Below, piece after piece: positions 20,364-28,501 of a stretch of 54,530 nucleotides of DNA. The notes beneath the pieces were generated by a model, which was given only the letters and a program-made list of their open reading frames with translations, was not told the origin of the DNA and did no database searches. A program made the position numbers and the translations under genes. The stretch spans positions 1 through 54,530 of the IMG/VR virus record IMGVR_UViG_3300046530_000360. The stretch is one strand, 5' to 3'. The stretch comes from a virus. Position 1 is the stretch's first letter. Every line of letters begins with the position of its first letter.

Positions 20364-21735
20364 TCCCTACAGCATCGAGGCCGAGCACGGCCTGCTGGGC
20401 GCGATGATGCAGCGCCCAGAGTTGATTGACACCCTGAGCGATGACCTGTCGGCAGAGTCGTTCTACTTCCCGGAGAACGCAGAGGTTTACCGAGGGATCA
20501 TGGCCGTGCGATCTGCTGGTCGGGCGGTGGATTTTCTTACCGTTGCCGAGCACATCGGTGTCATGCCTAACGGTGACCGAGCCATTGGCTATTGCGGTGA
20601 GATCGTCAACAACACCCCGAGCGTAGCCAGCGCTTCGACCTATGCCTCAATTGTCCGTGAACGCGCTATCGACAGGGCGCTGTACGACTTGGGCAGCCAG
20701 GCCATGGATATCTCTCAGGGAGACGAGGATACCCAAACCAAGATTGCAGCCATTCAGGCGGCAGCCATGGCAATAGACAGTGGCTCAGGCGCCGATGAAG
20801 TTGTGAAAGCCTCAGACGTGCTGATCGACCAGCTTGAGGTTTGGCAGGAGCGGCATGATCGCCACGAAAGCGGTCAAACGCTGATCGGCCTTTCAACTGG
20901 CCTGGACGACCTGGACGAGAAGCTGGGCGGCCTGCAGCCGGAACAACTGATCATCGTCGCCGGGCGTCCCGCTATGGGGAAAACAACCCTGGCCATGGGG
21001 TTTGTGATCGATGCCGCAGTTCGGCAGGGCAAGTCCGGCCTGGTGGTGAGCTTGGAAATGAGCAAAGGCCAGCTCCTGGATCGCGCTGTCGCCTCAGAAG
21101 GAAGAATCCCGCTCAACCTGATCAAGAACGGCACCGCCTGCCAAAGTCATGGCGAGCACCTTGGCGTGGCGGTGGCGAAGATCAATAAGGCCAAGCTGTT
21201 CATCGCCGACCGCGCTGGCGCCACCGTTGGCCGAATCCGTTCACTGGCCCGTCGCCACAAGATGCGCTATGGCCTGGACATCCTGATGGTCGACTACCTC
21301 CAGCTTATGGAAGGTGAGGGCGGCAACAGGACAGAGGAAGTCAGCAGTATCAGCCGCGGCTGCAAGCTGTTAGCCCGCGAATTGGGAATCCCTGTCGTTC
21401 TGCTCAGCCAATTGTCGCGCAAGTGCGAAGAGCGTCCGAACAAGCGCCCTGTTCCTTCCGATCTGCGCGAGTCCGGTGCCATCGAGCAGGACGCTGACGT
21501 GATTCTCTTCGTGTACCGAGACGAGGTTTACCACGAGAACAGCGAATACAAGGGCATAGCCGAAATCATCATCGGCAAGGGCCGTGACGTTGAGACCGGA
21601 ACCGTCCGCGCTGCATTCCTGGGTCAGTACAACCGTTTTGAAAATCTTGCCGCCGGCTGGAAAGCCGAGCCAGTAGAGGCCATGTCAAAGGTGACGCCTC
21701 TCTCCAGCCGCTACGCCAAAAAGGAGCATTTCTAA
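20356..21735 (+). CDS. DnaB-like replicative helicase
   Basis: 459 aa from ATG 20356 (MRDPYSIEAE). N-terminal primase-binding domain (HGLLGAMMQRPELIDTL, VYRGIMAVRSAGRAVD), linker, then the RecA-like ATPase: Walker A GRPAMGKTT (203-211), Walker B ILMVDYLQLM (about 312), and the SRKCEERPNKRP and LRESGAIEQDADVI segments. Length is typical of DnaB. The phage encodes its own helicase, as P22 does, instead of a lambda P-type loader. It overlaps the O-like gene by 8 bp. Confidence 0.95.
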   Translation: MRDPYSIEAEHGLLGAMMQRPELIDTLSDDLSAESFYFPENAEVYRGIMAVRSAGRAVDFLTVAEHIGVMPNGDRAIGYCGEIVNNTPSVASASTYASIVRERAIDRALYDLGSQAMDISQGDEDTQTKIAAIQAAAMAIDSGSGADEVVKASDVLIDQLEVWQERHDRHESGQTLIGLSTGLDDLDEKLGGLQPEQLIIVAGRPAMGKTTLAMGFVIDAAVRQGKSGLVVSLEMSKGQLLDRAVASEGRIPLNLIKNGTACQSHGEHLGVAVAKINKAKLFIADRAGATVGRIRSLARRHKMRYGLDILMVDYLQLMEGEGGNRTEEVSSISRGCKLLARELGIPVVLLSQLSRKCEERPNKRPVPSDLRESGAIEQDADVILFVYRDEVYHENSEYKGIAEIIIGKGRDVETGTVRAAFLGQYNRFENLAAGWKAEPVEAMSKVTPLSSRYAKKEHF

Positions 21736-21953
21736 TGGCTGACATCTGCGACGTAGCCGACGAGGCAATCGAAGAATCCCTGAATCGGTCCATCGCCCAG
21801 ATCCCCCGTTACACCGGCATCAGCGCCACTGAATGCGAAGAGTGCGGTGACGACATCCCGGAAGGCCGTCGTGTGGCTATTCCGGGGGTGAAGCTGTGCG
21901 CTGCGTGCCAGAACCTGGACGACCTGAAATCGAAGGGGGTGCGCCGTGGCTGA
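21735..21953 (+). CDS. TraR/DksA-type zinc-finger protein
   Basis: 72 aa. CEECGDDIPEGRR and KLCAACQNLDD give the C4 zinc finger (CxxC-17-CxxC) of TraR/DksA C-terminal domains. These short proteins can bind in the RNA polymerase secondary channel and alter promoter use. The helical N-terminus is short as in TraR. Confidence 0.85.
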   Translation: MADICDVADEAIEESLNRSIAQIPRYTGISATECEECGDDIPEGRRVAIPGVKLCAACQNLDDLKSKGVRRG

Positions 21954-22386
21954 CCTCATGCTCCGCAATGAATCCGACCGTACTCGCCTGATCGGTTACC
22001 TGACCGCGCTGGACCTGGCCAAGCCTCGCAAGCTGACCATCGTCGAGATCCGCAGCAAGCGCAGTGATGCGCAGAACAAGCTGCTGTGGATGTGGAACGG
22101 CCTGATCCAAACGCATCTGCGCGAATCCTTCGGCCAGCTCGCCAGTTCCGAAGAGTGGCACGAGATCCTGGTATCGAAGCTGTGGCCGGCCGAGGTTCAT
22201 CCGGTCCAACTTCCGGATGGCACCAAGTACCGTGTCGGCCGGGCCAAGACCCGCAAGTTCACCATTGCCGAGATGACCCAGTATTTGGAGCTGCTGGACG
22301 CCTACTGCGCCGAGCATCTGCAACTGCTGCTCCCGCATCCAGATGACCTGATGTACGCCATCTACGGCGAGAGGAGGGCGGCATGA
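21946..22386 (+). CDS. ninB: NinB-like recombination protein
   Basis: 146 aa from GTG 21946, overlapping the previous gene. RSKRSDAQNKLLWMWNGLI and KLWPAEVHPVQLPDG fit NinB (lambda Orf), a ssDNA- and SSB-binding recombination mediator. It precedes ninG, the usual order, and belongs with the Exo/RecT functions encoded on the other arm. Confidence 0.9.
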   Translation: MADLMLRNESDRTRLIGYLTALDLAKPRKLTIVEIRSKRSDAQNKLLWMWNGLIQTHLRESFGQLASSEEWHEILVSKLWPAEVHPVQLPDGTKYRVGRAKTRKFTIAEMTQYLELLDAYCAEHLQLLLPHPDDLMYAIYGERRAA

Positions 22387-22967
22387 GTCTCTCAGCCAAG
22401 AAGCCACGCCCGAAAAAATGCCGTGTCGAAACGTGCAGGGCCTCATTCGTCCCTGCGCGCCTGGGCCAAGCAGTGTGCAGTCCGGCCTGCGCGATCCTCG
22501 ATGCACCAAAGAACCAGGAGAAGGCGCGCAAGGCTCTTGCCGATGTAGGGCGCAAGGAGCTGCAGGCGGCCAAGGAGCGCATTAAGCCGAAGAGCCAATA
22601 CATGCGTGAGGCTCAGGCTGCGTTCAATGCTTATGTTCGCGCCAGAGACGCCGGGCAGCCATGCATCTCCTGTGGCACGACGGCTAATGTCCAGTACTGC
22701 GCCGGGCATTACAGAACTGTCGGCTCCTGCCCTGAGCTTCGATTCGAGCCCCATAACGTACATCTCCAGTGCAACAAGAACTGCAACCTGGAGAAGTCCG
22801 GGAACATCGTTGCTTACCGCCCACGCCTGCTGGAAAAGATCGGGGCCGAAATGCTGGCCTGGATCGAAGGCCCTCACGAGCCCAAGCGCTACACCATCGA
22901 AGACCTGAAAGCCATCACCGCCGAATACCGCGCCAAGACCCGGGAACTCAAGAGGAAATCAGCATGA
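22383..22967 (+). CDS. ninG: NinG-like recombination nuclease (Rap)
   Basis: 194 aa. Two Cys clusters at the N-terminus (CRVETC, CSPACAIL), a helical middle, and the NinG core: PCISCGTTANVQYCAGHYRT, LRFEPHNVHLQCNKNCNLEK. In lambda, Rap is a Holliday-junction/branched-DNA endonuclease. ATGA overlaps at both ends show coupling with ninB and the following membrane peptide. Confidence 0.92.
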   Translation: MSLSAKKPRPKKCRVETCRASFVPARLGQAVCSPACAILDAPKNQEKARKALADVGRKELQAAKERIKPKSQYMREAQAAFNAYVRARDAGQPCISCGTTANVQYCAGHYRTVGSCPELRFEPHNVHLQCNKNCNLEKSGNIVAYRPRLLEKIGAEMLAWIEGPHEPKRYTIEDLKAITAEYRAKTRELKRKSA

Positions 22968-23095
22968 TCACTTTCGTAAGCGAGAACCTGATCCATTTCT
23001 ACCTTGCCGGGATGCTGGTGATCGGCGGCGGCTGCATTGAGGGGATTCGCCGGCTGATTCGCCGGGACCGGATTGCGCGGGGTGTGCGCTCATGA
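22964..23095 (+). CDS. 43-aa membrane protein
   Basis: One membrane span (LIHFYLAGMLVIGGGCIEGI) followed by a basic tail (RRLIRRDRIARGVRS). Starts ATGA with the ninG stop. Function unknown. Confidence 0.6.
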   Translation: MITFVSENLIHFYLAGMLVIGGGCIEGIRRLIRRDRIARGVRS

Positions 23096-23334
23096 ACTGG
23101 CTCGCCATCACCTTCGGCGTCTGCTTCCTGATCTGCGTCGTCTGGTTCTTCCTGGAAGGCCACATCGTCACCTGGTGGCGGATTCGCAAGGAAGACCAAG
23201 TCAATTTCGACATGGAACGGATGGTTGAGGCCCTGAATAGCCCTCGGCACCAACTTCCGGCCGGGTTGAGCAAGGAGGGCATTCGCGCTCATTTACTGGG
23301 GCATGCCAAGAAGATTCGGGAGAGCCGGCCATGA
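23092..23334 (+). CDS. 80-aa membrane protein
   Basis: N-terminal span (WLAITFGVCFLICVVWFFL) then a cytoplasm-like polar region (KEDQVNFDMERMVEALN). ATGA overlaps at both ends. Unknown role. Confidence 0.6.
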   Translation: MNWLAITFGVCFLICVVWFFLEGHIVTWWRIRKEDQVNFDMERMVEALNSPRHQLPAGLSKEGIRAHLLGHAKKIRESRP

Positions 23335-23525
23335 ACTGGAAAGCCATCAGCAGGCACTGCATGTCCAGCGACGAGGGCTACCTGCTCAGCAAGTACAAGC
23401 TGGAATTCGGCGCGGCCTATGTCGCCCGGACGCCTGCAGGGAAGATCCTGCACTCGGGCAAGGATCTGGACAAGGCAAAGGCGGCATGTGCCGAGCACCT
23501 GAACTCCAAGAAGGTGGCGGCATGA
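23331..23525 (+). CDS. 64-aa hypothetical protein
   Basis: Soluble, mixed alpha/beta (YKLEFGAAYVARTPAGKILH, KDLDKAKAACAEHLN). ATGA overlap with both neighbours. No family recognised. Confidence 0.55.
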   Translation: MNWKAISRHCMSSDEGYLLSKYKLEFGAAYVARTPAGKILHSGKDLDKAKAACAEHLNSKKVAA

Positions 23526-23815
23526 GCCCAGAACTCCAGTACCCGATCGTCTTCATCTCTGCGTTCTTCCAGGTGTTCCTGCTTGGACTGAACAGCAAGC
23601 TGCTACGCGACGACAAGATCGTCGCCGGCTTCTTCGTGAGCTGGATGATCACCCTGGCGCAGTTCGCCTACATCTGGGCTGTCGCGCATTCAAGCATCTC
23701 GACCGGCGTCTTCCTGATCGTTTCCGGCTTCGGCGGATCGATTGGCATCACCGCCGCGCAATTCTTCTACCGCTGGTACGACTCGAAATTTCATCGCAAA
23801 GGGGCAGCAGCATGA
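23522..23815 (+). CDS. Small polytopic membrane protein
   Basis: 97 aa with three or four spans (YPIVFISAFFQVFLLGL, FVSWMITLAQFAYIWAV, GVFLIVSGFGGSIGITAA). ATG 23522 overlaps the previous stop; the longer frame from 23303 shares sequence with two other genes. It could be holin-like, but its early-operon position argues against that. Confidence 0.6.
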   Translation: MSPELQYPIVFISAFFQVFLLGLNSKLLRDDKIVAGFFVSWMITLAQFAYIWAVAHSSISTGVFLIVSGFGGSIGITAAQFFYRWYDSKFHRKGAAA

Positions 23816-24246
23816 CCGAACTCAAGCCAACGAATCCAAAGGATCTGATCGGAAGTGGAAAGCTGCCTCTGCACCTGTGGCCAGTCACCGCCAGCGCACT
23901 GGGAAGCCTGGGTCTGCTCGACGGGATGCTGAAGTACGGCAGGTCGAACTTCCGCGCCGTGGGTGTTCGGGCGTCGATCTACTTCGATGCCGCCAATAGG
24001 CACCTGAACGCGTGGTTTGAAGGGGAAGAGGCTGATCCGGATAGCGGGTTGCCACACCTGGCTCATGCGCTGGCCTGCCTGGCGATCATTGTTGATGCCC
24101 AGGCCGCCGGAAAGCTCAACGACGACCGTATGCATCCAGGCGGTTATCGTGCGTTGATCAATAGCCTCACGCCTCACGTGGCACGCCTCAAGGAAGCTCA
24201 CGCGGACAAGAGCCCACAGCACTACACCATCGAAGGGGCTCAGTAA
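23812..24246 (+). CDS. DUF5664 dATP/dGTP diphosphohydrolase-like protein
   Basis: 144 aa. NPKDLIGSGKLPLHLWPVTA, GMLKYGRSNFRAVGV, FDAANRHLNAWFEGEEADPD and SGLPHLAHALACLAII are the conserved blocks of DUF5664, a MazG-related all-alpha family. The acidic and His residues could coordinate metal for nucleotide pyrophosphate hydrolysis. A role in shaping the nucleotide pool during phage replication is inferred. Confidence 0.7.
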   Translation: MTELKPTNPKDLIGSGKLPLHLWPVTASALGSLGLLDGMLKYGRSNFRAVGVRASIYFDAANRHLNAWFEGEEADPDSGLPHLAHALACLAIIVDAQAAGKLNDDRMHPGGYRALINSLTPHVARLKEAHADKSPQHYTIEGAQ

Positions 24247-25385
24247 TGGCCGAGCGTAAAGTCACGGACGAGCAGATCATCGAGGCGCTCAAGACCATGG
24301 GCGTAGCGAAGGCTGCTGAACACCTTGGGCTCAATGTCCGCAGCCTGCAGAAACGCAAGGCGCGCATGGTCCGCAAGGGCTGGAGTCCCGAACACGACAT
24401 GACGCACATCGTGCCGGATGGGTTTCACCTGAAGGGCACGTCGAGCCTGTACAAAGAGGGCGTCAAGGCACCAGTGCTTCAGTGGGTGAAAAGCTCAATT
24501 GATCACGAACGGCAAAAGGAGTTGATGCAGGCTGCCATCGAGGCGATGGGCGAAGACCTGCCCCGCATGGTGTTCGCACCGGCGCCCGCTGCATGCAATA
24601 CCGACCTCCTGAACTGCTACGTCGTAACCGACTACCACCTCGGGCTTCTGTCCTGGCACGAGGAAACCGGCGCCGACTACGACCTGAACATCGCTGAGCA
24701 ACAACTGGTCGCATGGTTCGCTACGGCAATCCACATGGCGCCAGATGCGGAGATCGGCGTGTTCGCGCAGCTCGGGGACTACCTGCACTGGGACGGCCTC
24801 GACGCTGTGACGCCAGCAAGTAAGCACTTGCTCGACGCAGACACCCGGTTCCAGAAGCTGGTGCGTGTGGCAATCCGGGTAACCCGCCGCGTCGTCGACA
24901 TGCTGCTCACCAAACACCAACGCGTTCATGTCCTGATGGCGGAGGGTAACCACGATACCGCCAGCTCAATCTGGCTGCGCGAATGGTTCTCAGCCATCTA
25001 CGAGAACGAGCCGCGTATCACCGTCGACCGCAGCCCTGATCCGTACTACTGCGTCGAGCATGGTCAGACCAGCCTGTTCTTCCACCATGGACACAAGAAG
25101 AAGCCGGCAAACGTTTCTGATGTGTTCGTGGCCAAGTTCCGAGACGTCTTCGGTCGCACCCAGCACAGCTACGCGCACCTGGGCCACCTGCACCACGTCG
25201 ACGTCAAGGAAAACAACCTGATGATCGTCGAGCAGCACCGCACCCTGGCCGCGCCCGACGCATATGCAAGCCGTGGAGGGTGGATCAGTGGGCGTGACGC
25301 CAAGGTCATCACCTACCACAAGGCATACGGCGAGGTAGGGCGCCTGACGATCAACTCGGACATGTTGAAGGCGGGGGCAGCATGA
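24246..25385 (+). CDS. Metallophosphoesterase with N-terminal helix-turn-helix
   Basis: 379 aa. Residues about 5-45 are a HTH (DEQIIEALKTMGVAKAAEHL, NVRSLQKRK). The calcineurin-like domain follows: VVTDYHLGLLSWH, FAQLGDYLHWDG, MAEGNHDTASS, FFHHGHKKK and LGHLHHVDV, a full set of metal ligands. This fusion is found in phages as a DNA repair exonuclease-like protein. A DNA substrate is likely but not shown. It is distinct from the PPP-type phosphatase at 2038-2772. Confidence 0.8.
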   Translation: MAERKVTDEQIIEALKTMGVAKAAEHLGLNVRSLQKRKARMVRKGWSPEHDMTHIVPDGFHLKGTSSLYKEGVKAPVLQWVKSSIDHERQKELMQAAIEAMGEDLPRMVFAPAPAACNTDLLNCYVVTDYHLGLLSWHEETGADYDLNIAEQQLVAWFATAIHMAPDAEIGVFAQLGDYLHWDGLDAVTPASKHLLDADTRFQKLVRVAIRVTRRVVDMLLTKHQRVHVLMAEGNHDTASSIWLREWFSAIYENEPRITVDRSPDPYYCVEHGQTSLFFHHGHKKKPANVSDVFVAKFRDVFGRTQHSYAHLGHLHHVDVKENNLMIVEQHRTLAAPDAYASRGGWISGRDAKVITYHKAYGEVGRLTINSDMLKAGAA

Positions 25386-25450
25386 AGCTGATCGTTAAAA
25401 GCGGGACTGATAAGGGCCTCTTTTTCGCACTCTTGGGGAGATTGAACTGA
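25382..25450 (+). CDS. Possible 22-aa leader peptide before the Q-position gene
   Basis: MKLIVKSGTDKGLFFALLGR plus LN, starting ATGA with the phosphoesterase stop and ending TGATG with the next gene. The tight overlaps on both sides suggest translation, perhaps only to couple the flanking genes. Confidence 0.4.
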   Translation: MKLIVKSGTDKGLFFALLGRLN

Positions 25451-26115
25451 TGACCTACAGAAACGTCGTGTCCGCAGTCGTGCGCGCTCTTGCCGCCGAA
25501 ACCATCAACTCGGCCGGGGGCTGTGACTTTGAACCGAAGGTGCAGTGCGCCAAGCAGAAGGGGGAGATCGTCGGGAAGGAGGCTGCGCTGCTTCAGGACT
25601 GCATCGTCCACAAGCTGCTGCACCAGGTCCTGAGTCAGCGTCATTGGTTCGCCCTGACCGCCAAGTTCAGCACGCACAACGGGCGCAAGATCGAGGCGAC
25701 CGGGCGACTGGTGGCGATCGTGACCAGTCCGGCACCGGCGCTGTTCACGCGCAAGGCCGTGACCGCATGGGCTATCCCCCAAATCAAAGGTGTTCGCCGG
25801 GAGCCTGTGAAGGTCAAGGCGCCCGAGCTCGACGAAGACGTGCCAGTGTGGCGGGTCGAGGCAGCAAAGGCCGCCATCGAGCGTGCGAACGCATCAGCAG
25901 CCAAGCGCGGTACCTGTCAGCGTGATGGCGCGATCATCCTCGCCGACTCGAACTACGACATGAACACCTGGGACAACCAAGGCATGACCGAACGGACCTA
26001 TCAGCTCTGGAACAAGGCCATCAAGAAGGCGCTGGAAAGCCTTGTGGACGAGGCACTGGTCGAGGCTCAGATCATCCTCGAAGCGGCAGGAGTATTGGGG
26101 GAAGAGGCTGCATAA
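25450..26115 (+). CDS. Q-position protein, putative late antiterminator
   Basis: 221 aa. A distinctive opening (RNVVSAVVRALAAETINSAG, CAKQKGEIVGKEAALLQDCI, QRHWFALTAKFSTHNG) and a helical C-terminus. I do not recognise a defined domain. It is called from context: last gene of the early right operon, 20 bp before a strong promoter that faces three terminators ahead of the late genes. That is the lambda Q-PR'-tR' arrangement. Other DNA-binding roles remain possible. Confidence 0.5.
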   Translation: MTYRNVVSAVVRALAAETINSAGGCDFEPKVQCAKQKGEIVGKEAALLQDCIVHKLLHQVLSQRHWFALTAKFSTHNGRKIEATGRLVAIVTSPAPALFTRKAVTAWAIPQIKGVRREPVKVKAPELDEDVPVWRVEAAKAAIERANASAAKRGTCQRDGAIILADSNYDMNTWDNQGMTERTYQLWNKAIKKALESLVDEALVEAQIILEAAGVLGEEAA

Positions 26116-26135
26116 TGAAATGGCATAGAAAGTGC

Positions 26136-26164
26136 TTGCATTTCTTTTCGCCACTTCGTAATAT
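26136..26164 (+). promoter_or_regulatory. Late promoter (PR'-like)
   Basis: -35 TTGCAT (26136-26141), exactly 17-bp spacer, -10 TAATAT (26159-26164). Near-consensus sigma-70 promoter. It reads into terminators at 26209, 26352 and 26413, so productive late transcription would need antitermination. Confidence 0.82.
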
Positions 26165-26208
26165 TTACCCATCCTGTCGTACTTGCGCATGTAGGTGATG
26201 CAGGAAAG

Positions 26209-26236
26209 AAAGCCCGGCCATTGCGTCGGGCTTTTT
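26209..26236 (+). terminator. Late-leader terminator 1
   Basis: AAAGCCCG-hairpin-CGGGCTTTTT about 40 nt after the predicted late transcript start, as expected for a tR' terminator. Confidence 0.85.
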
Positions 26237-26351
26237 GCTTTGTGGATGAATGCACCGGTAGGCGCCAGTGGCCCAGGCGGGGGATCGGGACCTGCCATTC
26301 GCACCCTATTCAAGTCCGGCAAGCCTCTCGACGATGCTCAAATAGCCCGGC

Positions 26352-26384
26352 AAGCCCAGCCATAAACCAGCTGGGCTTTTTATT
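26352..26384 (+). terminator. Late-leader terminator 2
   Basis: AAGCCCAGC-CATAAACCA-GCTGGGCTTTTT. Second in the series before the first late gene. The stretch between terminators 1 and 2 (26237-26351) holds no gene that I can support. Confidence 0.85.
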
Positions 26385-26412
26385 TCCCAATCCACCGCTC
26401 CCCAGCGGTTTT

Positions 26413-26437
26413 GGCCGCCCACACTGCGGCCTTTTTT
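26413..26437 (+). terminator. Late-leader terminator 3
   Basis: GGCCGC-CCACACT-GCGGCC-TTTTTT, ending 18 bp before the first late start codon. Confidence 0.85.
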
Positions 26438-26455
26438 ATTCCTTGGAGTTACGCC

Positions 26456-26770
26456 ATGGCCGAACCCGCGAGCACCACTGCCGCCGGCGTCTTGCTCGCC
26501 AAGTACGGCATTATCATTGCCGGCTTTGCTGGAGCAATCCTCTCGCTGACGTTCTTGCAGGGCCTGACCCGCAAGCAAGCAGCCTGGGCCTTCTTCACCG
26601 GGTTCAGCTCAGCAATCTTCTGCACGCCCCTCGCGGTTGGATTCTTCAAGCTTGAGCCGGGCGGCGAAACTCAGTACGGCGTTGCCTTCCTGATCGGCCT
26701 GCTGGCCATGAACATCATCCCGGGGCTGAAGGCTCTGGCAGGAAAGTTCGGCGCCACAGGAGGTGCGTGA
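26456..26770 (+). CDS. Three-span membrane protein, holin-like
   Basis: 104 aa from ATG 26456 (CTTGGAG upstream). Three membrane spans (GIIIAGFAGAILSLTFL, AAWAFFTGFSSAIFCTPLAV, YGVAFLIGLLAMNIIPG) with short ends fits a class I holin. First gene of the late operon and far from the endolysin (52750), which is common in Pseudomonas phages. Holin function is inferred. Confidence 0.65.
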   Translation: MAEPASTTAAGVLLAKYGIIIAGFAGAILSLTFLQGLTRKQAAWAFFTGFSSAIFCTPLAVGFFKLEPGGETQYGVAFLIGLLAMNIIPGLKALAGKFGATGGA

Positions 26771-27039
26771 TGCATACCATCCTTCAGGTCGTCGACGCAT
26801 TCCTCTGCGTGCTGGTGGTGATCGCTGCCGCTGAGTACCTGCGTCGAGTACGTCCCATGGACGAGCCGCTGCTCAGTATCTCGTTCTACCTGGTCGCCAT
26901 CGCTGCGTTCGGCAGCTTCATCTTCAACATCAAGGGCCATCCGGTCGGTCCGTTCACGATGACCCTGCATGCCGCAGTGATCCTGTATGCGATCGCCCGG
27001 CGCGGTCACATCTGCAAGATCCCGGAGGCGTCACAATGA
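26770..27039 (+). CDS. Second small membrane protein (holin/antiholin-like)
   Basis: 89 aa from ATG 26770 (TGATG overlap); GTG 26767 also possible. Three spans (ILQVVDAFLCVLVVIAAAEY, SISFYLVAIAAFGSFIF, MTLHAAVILYAIA). Paired with the preceding membrane gene; may modulate it. Confidence 0.6.
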   Translation: MHTILQVVDAFLCVLVVIAAAEYLRRVRPMDEPLLSISFYLVAIAAFGSFIFNIKGHPVGPFTMTLHAAVILYAIARRGHICKIPEASQ

Positions 27040-27299
27040 CTCCAGAACAGTTCGCCTACTGGCTCCAGGGTTACACCGAGCTCACGGCTGGCCAGTAGCC
27101 AACGCCTGAGCAGTGGAAGTCGATCACCGAGCACTTGAAGACGGTGTTCGTGAAGGTCACGCCTGAATTCCAGATCAAGCCGAGTATCAATTTCCCGCCA
27201 GCGTCAAACCCGCGGGATATTGCCGACGCTATCGGGAAGGCCTGTCGTGATGCGCAGCGCGACCCTCTCTTCAGGCAGCCGATTCAAATTACCTGTTAA
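27036..27299 (+). pseudogene. Small phage gene interrupted by an amber codon
   Basis: ATG 27036 (ATGA overlap) reads 20 codons (MTPEQFAYWLQGYTELTAGQ), meets TAG at 27096-27098, and continues in the same frame for 66 protein-like codons (PTPEQWKSITEHLKTVF, VTPEFQIKPSI) to TAA at 27297-27299. One CAG-to-TAG change restores an 87-residue protein. Either the gene is broken or the amber is read through. The intact protein type is common at this place in phage late operons, but its function is unknown. Confidence 0.8.
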
Positions 27300-27355
27300 A
27301 CCAAAGGGTGCCTGGCTTCGTGCGGGCGCCACTCTATACAGCCCATGGTGACGAT

Positions 27356-27532
27356 ATGGCCCGGAAAGTCTTCCTGCTCGCCTATCACCCATGGTGGTTC
27401 CGCTTCTACGTGGTGGCGGTCAACACCTTCGCCTATATGGCTGGCCTCGAAGTCGACACCGAAAAGCTTGAGGCCCAGGGGCGTAAGGCGACCCGGTACC
27501 GCGAGATCGATCAGCCCAGCGATCAACAGTAA
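27356..27532 (+). CDS. 58-aa hypothetical protein
   Basis: MARKVFLLAYHPWWFRFYVV, then VNTFAYMAGLEVDTEKLEAQ. One short hydrophobic segment. ATG 27356 is chosen over 27308, where the extra residues have no protein-like character. Confidence 0.5.
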   Translation: MARKVFLLAYHPWWFRFYVVAVNTFAYMAGLEVDTEKLEAQGRKATRYREIDQPSDQQ

Positions 27533-27552
27533 GTGCCAGAAGGTGAAACCTA

Positions 27553-27963
27553 ATGACGACTGCCAAGCATAAGGTTGTCTGGCTCGACAGGGGCTGGCAG
27601 CCGGTCTTCATCGGGTTCTGCCCAAGCGAGAAAGCCTGGAATCGCGAGATGAAGCGGATGAACGTGTCCGAGCCATATCCTGAGTCAGCTGGGTGCACTA
27701 CTCGCTTTGATACTGGCGATGGAAGGGAATGCATCATCGTTTGCATCCATGAGCGAATGAAGGCCGATAGCTGCCGTCACGGAATCATTGGGCTGATCGT
27801 CCATGAGTGCACTCATGCTTGGCGCTTCATCCTGAACAGTATTGGCGAAGACGTGCCGAGCAGTGAGTTCGAAGCCTACTCAATGCAGGCGATCACTCAG
27901 CAGGTGACGACGGCCTTCTGCGATACCCGGTTCAACCTCTTCAGCAAGAAAGCGAAGCAGTAG
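27553..27963 (+). CDS. Zincin-like protein with HExxH motif
   Basis: 136 aa. LIVHECTHAWRF gives H84, E85, H88, and SSEFEAYSMQ supplies a possible third ligand (E105 or E107) in the E-x-x-AY pattern of gluzincin-like proteases. Two upstream Cys pairs may aid folding. It lies just before the terminase. Such genes recur in this position in related phages, but the substrate is unknown. Confidence 0.7.
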   Translation: MTTAKHKVVWLDRGWQPVFIGFCPSEKAWNREMKRMNVSEPYPESAGCTTRFDTGDGRECIIVCIHERMKADSCRHGIIGLIVHECTHAWRFILNSIGEDVPSSEFEAYSMQAITQQVTTAFCDTRFNLFSKKAKQ

Positions 27964-27975
27964 AAGGAATTCAAC

Positions 27976-28500
27976 ATGGCGGCAAAGCAACCCGACTGGG
28001 AGGCCATCGAACGAGCCTACCGGGCTGGTGCGCTTTCCCTGCGTGGAATCGCTGACAAGTACGACACCAACGAAGGCACGATACGCAGCCGAGCCAAGAA
28101 GAACGGCTGGCAGCGTGACCTTACTGCTCAGGTGCGCACAGCGACCAAGGAAAAGCTTTCACGCAATACTTCACGCACTGACGTCACGCAGCGTGAAGTG
28201 CGTGACGATGCGCAAATCGTTGATGAGGCTTCCGATGAGGCTGCTTCGATTGTGCTGGCTCACAGAGCTGATCTCGGCCAATGGCGAGACATCTCCAGTA
28301 AGCTCCGACTGGCGCTGAGTGACATGGAAGTGACTGAGGACAACCTTGGCGACTTTTCTCGCGCACTGAACGCCGGAGTTGATGCTCAGCTCAAGGTCAT
28401 CAAGGGTGAGCGCCAGGCCTACAACATGGATGCCGACACTGGTGGAAGCGATTCCGACGACCTCTCCAAGCTGATGGACGATCTATCGAAGGAAGCCTGA
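27976..28500 (+). CDS. terS: Terminase small subunit
   Basis: 174 aa. N-terminal HTH (DWEAIERAYRAGALSLRGIA, DTNEGTIRSRAKKNGW) for packaging-site recognition; helical oligomerisation middle; acidic C-terminus (DTGGSDSDDLSKLMDDLS) for contact with the large subunit. It is 1 bp from terL. Confidence 0.85.
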   Translation: MAAKQPDWEAIERAYRAGALSLRGIADKYDTNEGTIRSRAKKNGWQRDLTAQVRTATKEKLSRNTSRTDVTQREVRDDAQIVDEASDEAASIVLAHRADLGQWRDISSKLRLALSDMEVTEDNLGDFSRALNAGVDAQLKVIKGERQAYNMDADTGGSDSDDLSKLMDDLSKEA

Positions 28501-28501
28501 C

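Noticed and set aside
26237-26351. Possible tRNA between late-leader terminators.
   Set aside because: A TTCAAGTC-like loop is present but no T-stem or acceptor pairing forms.
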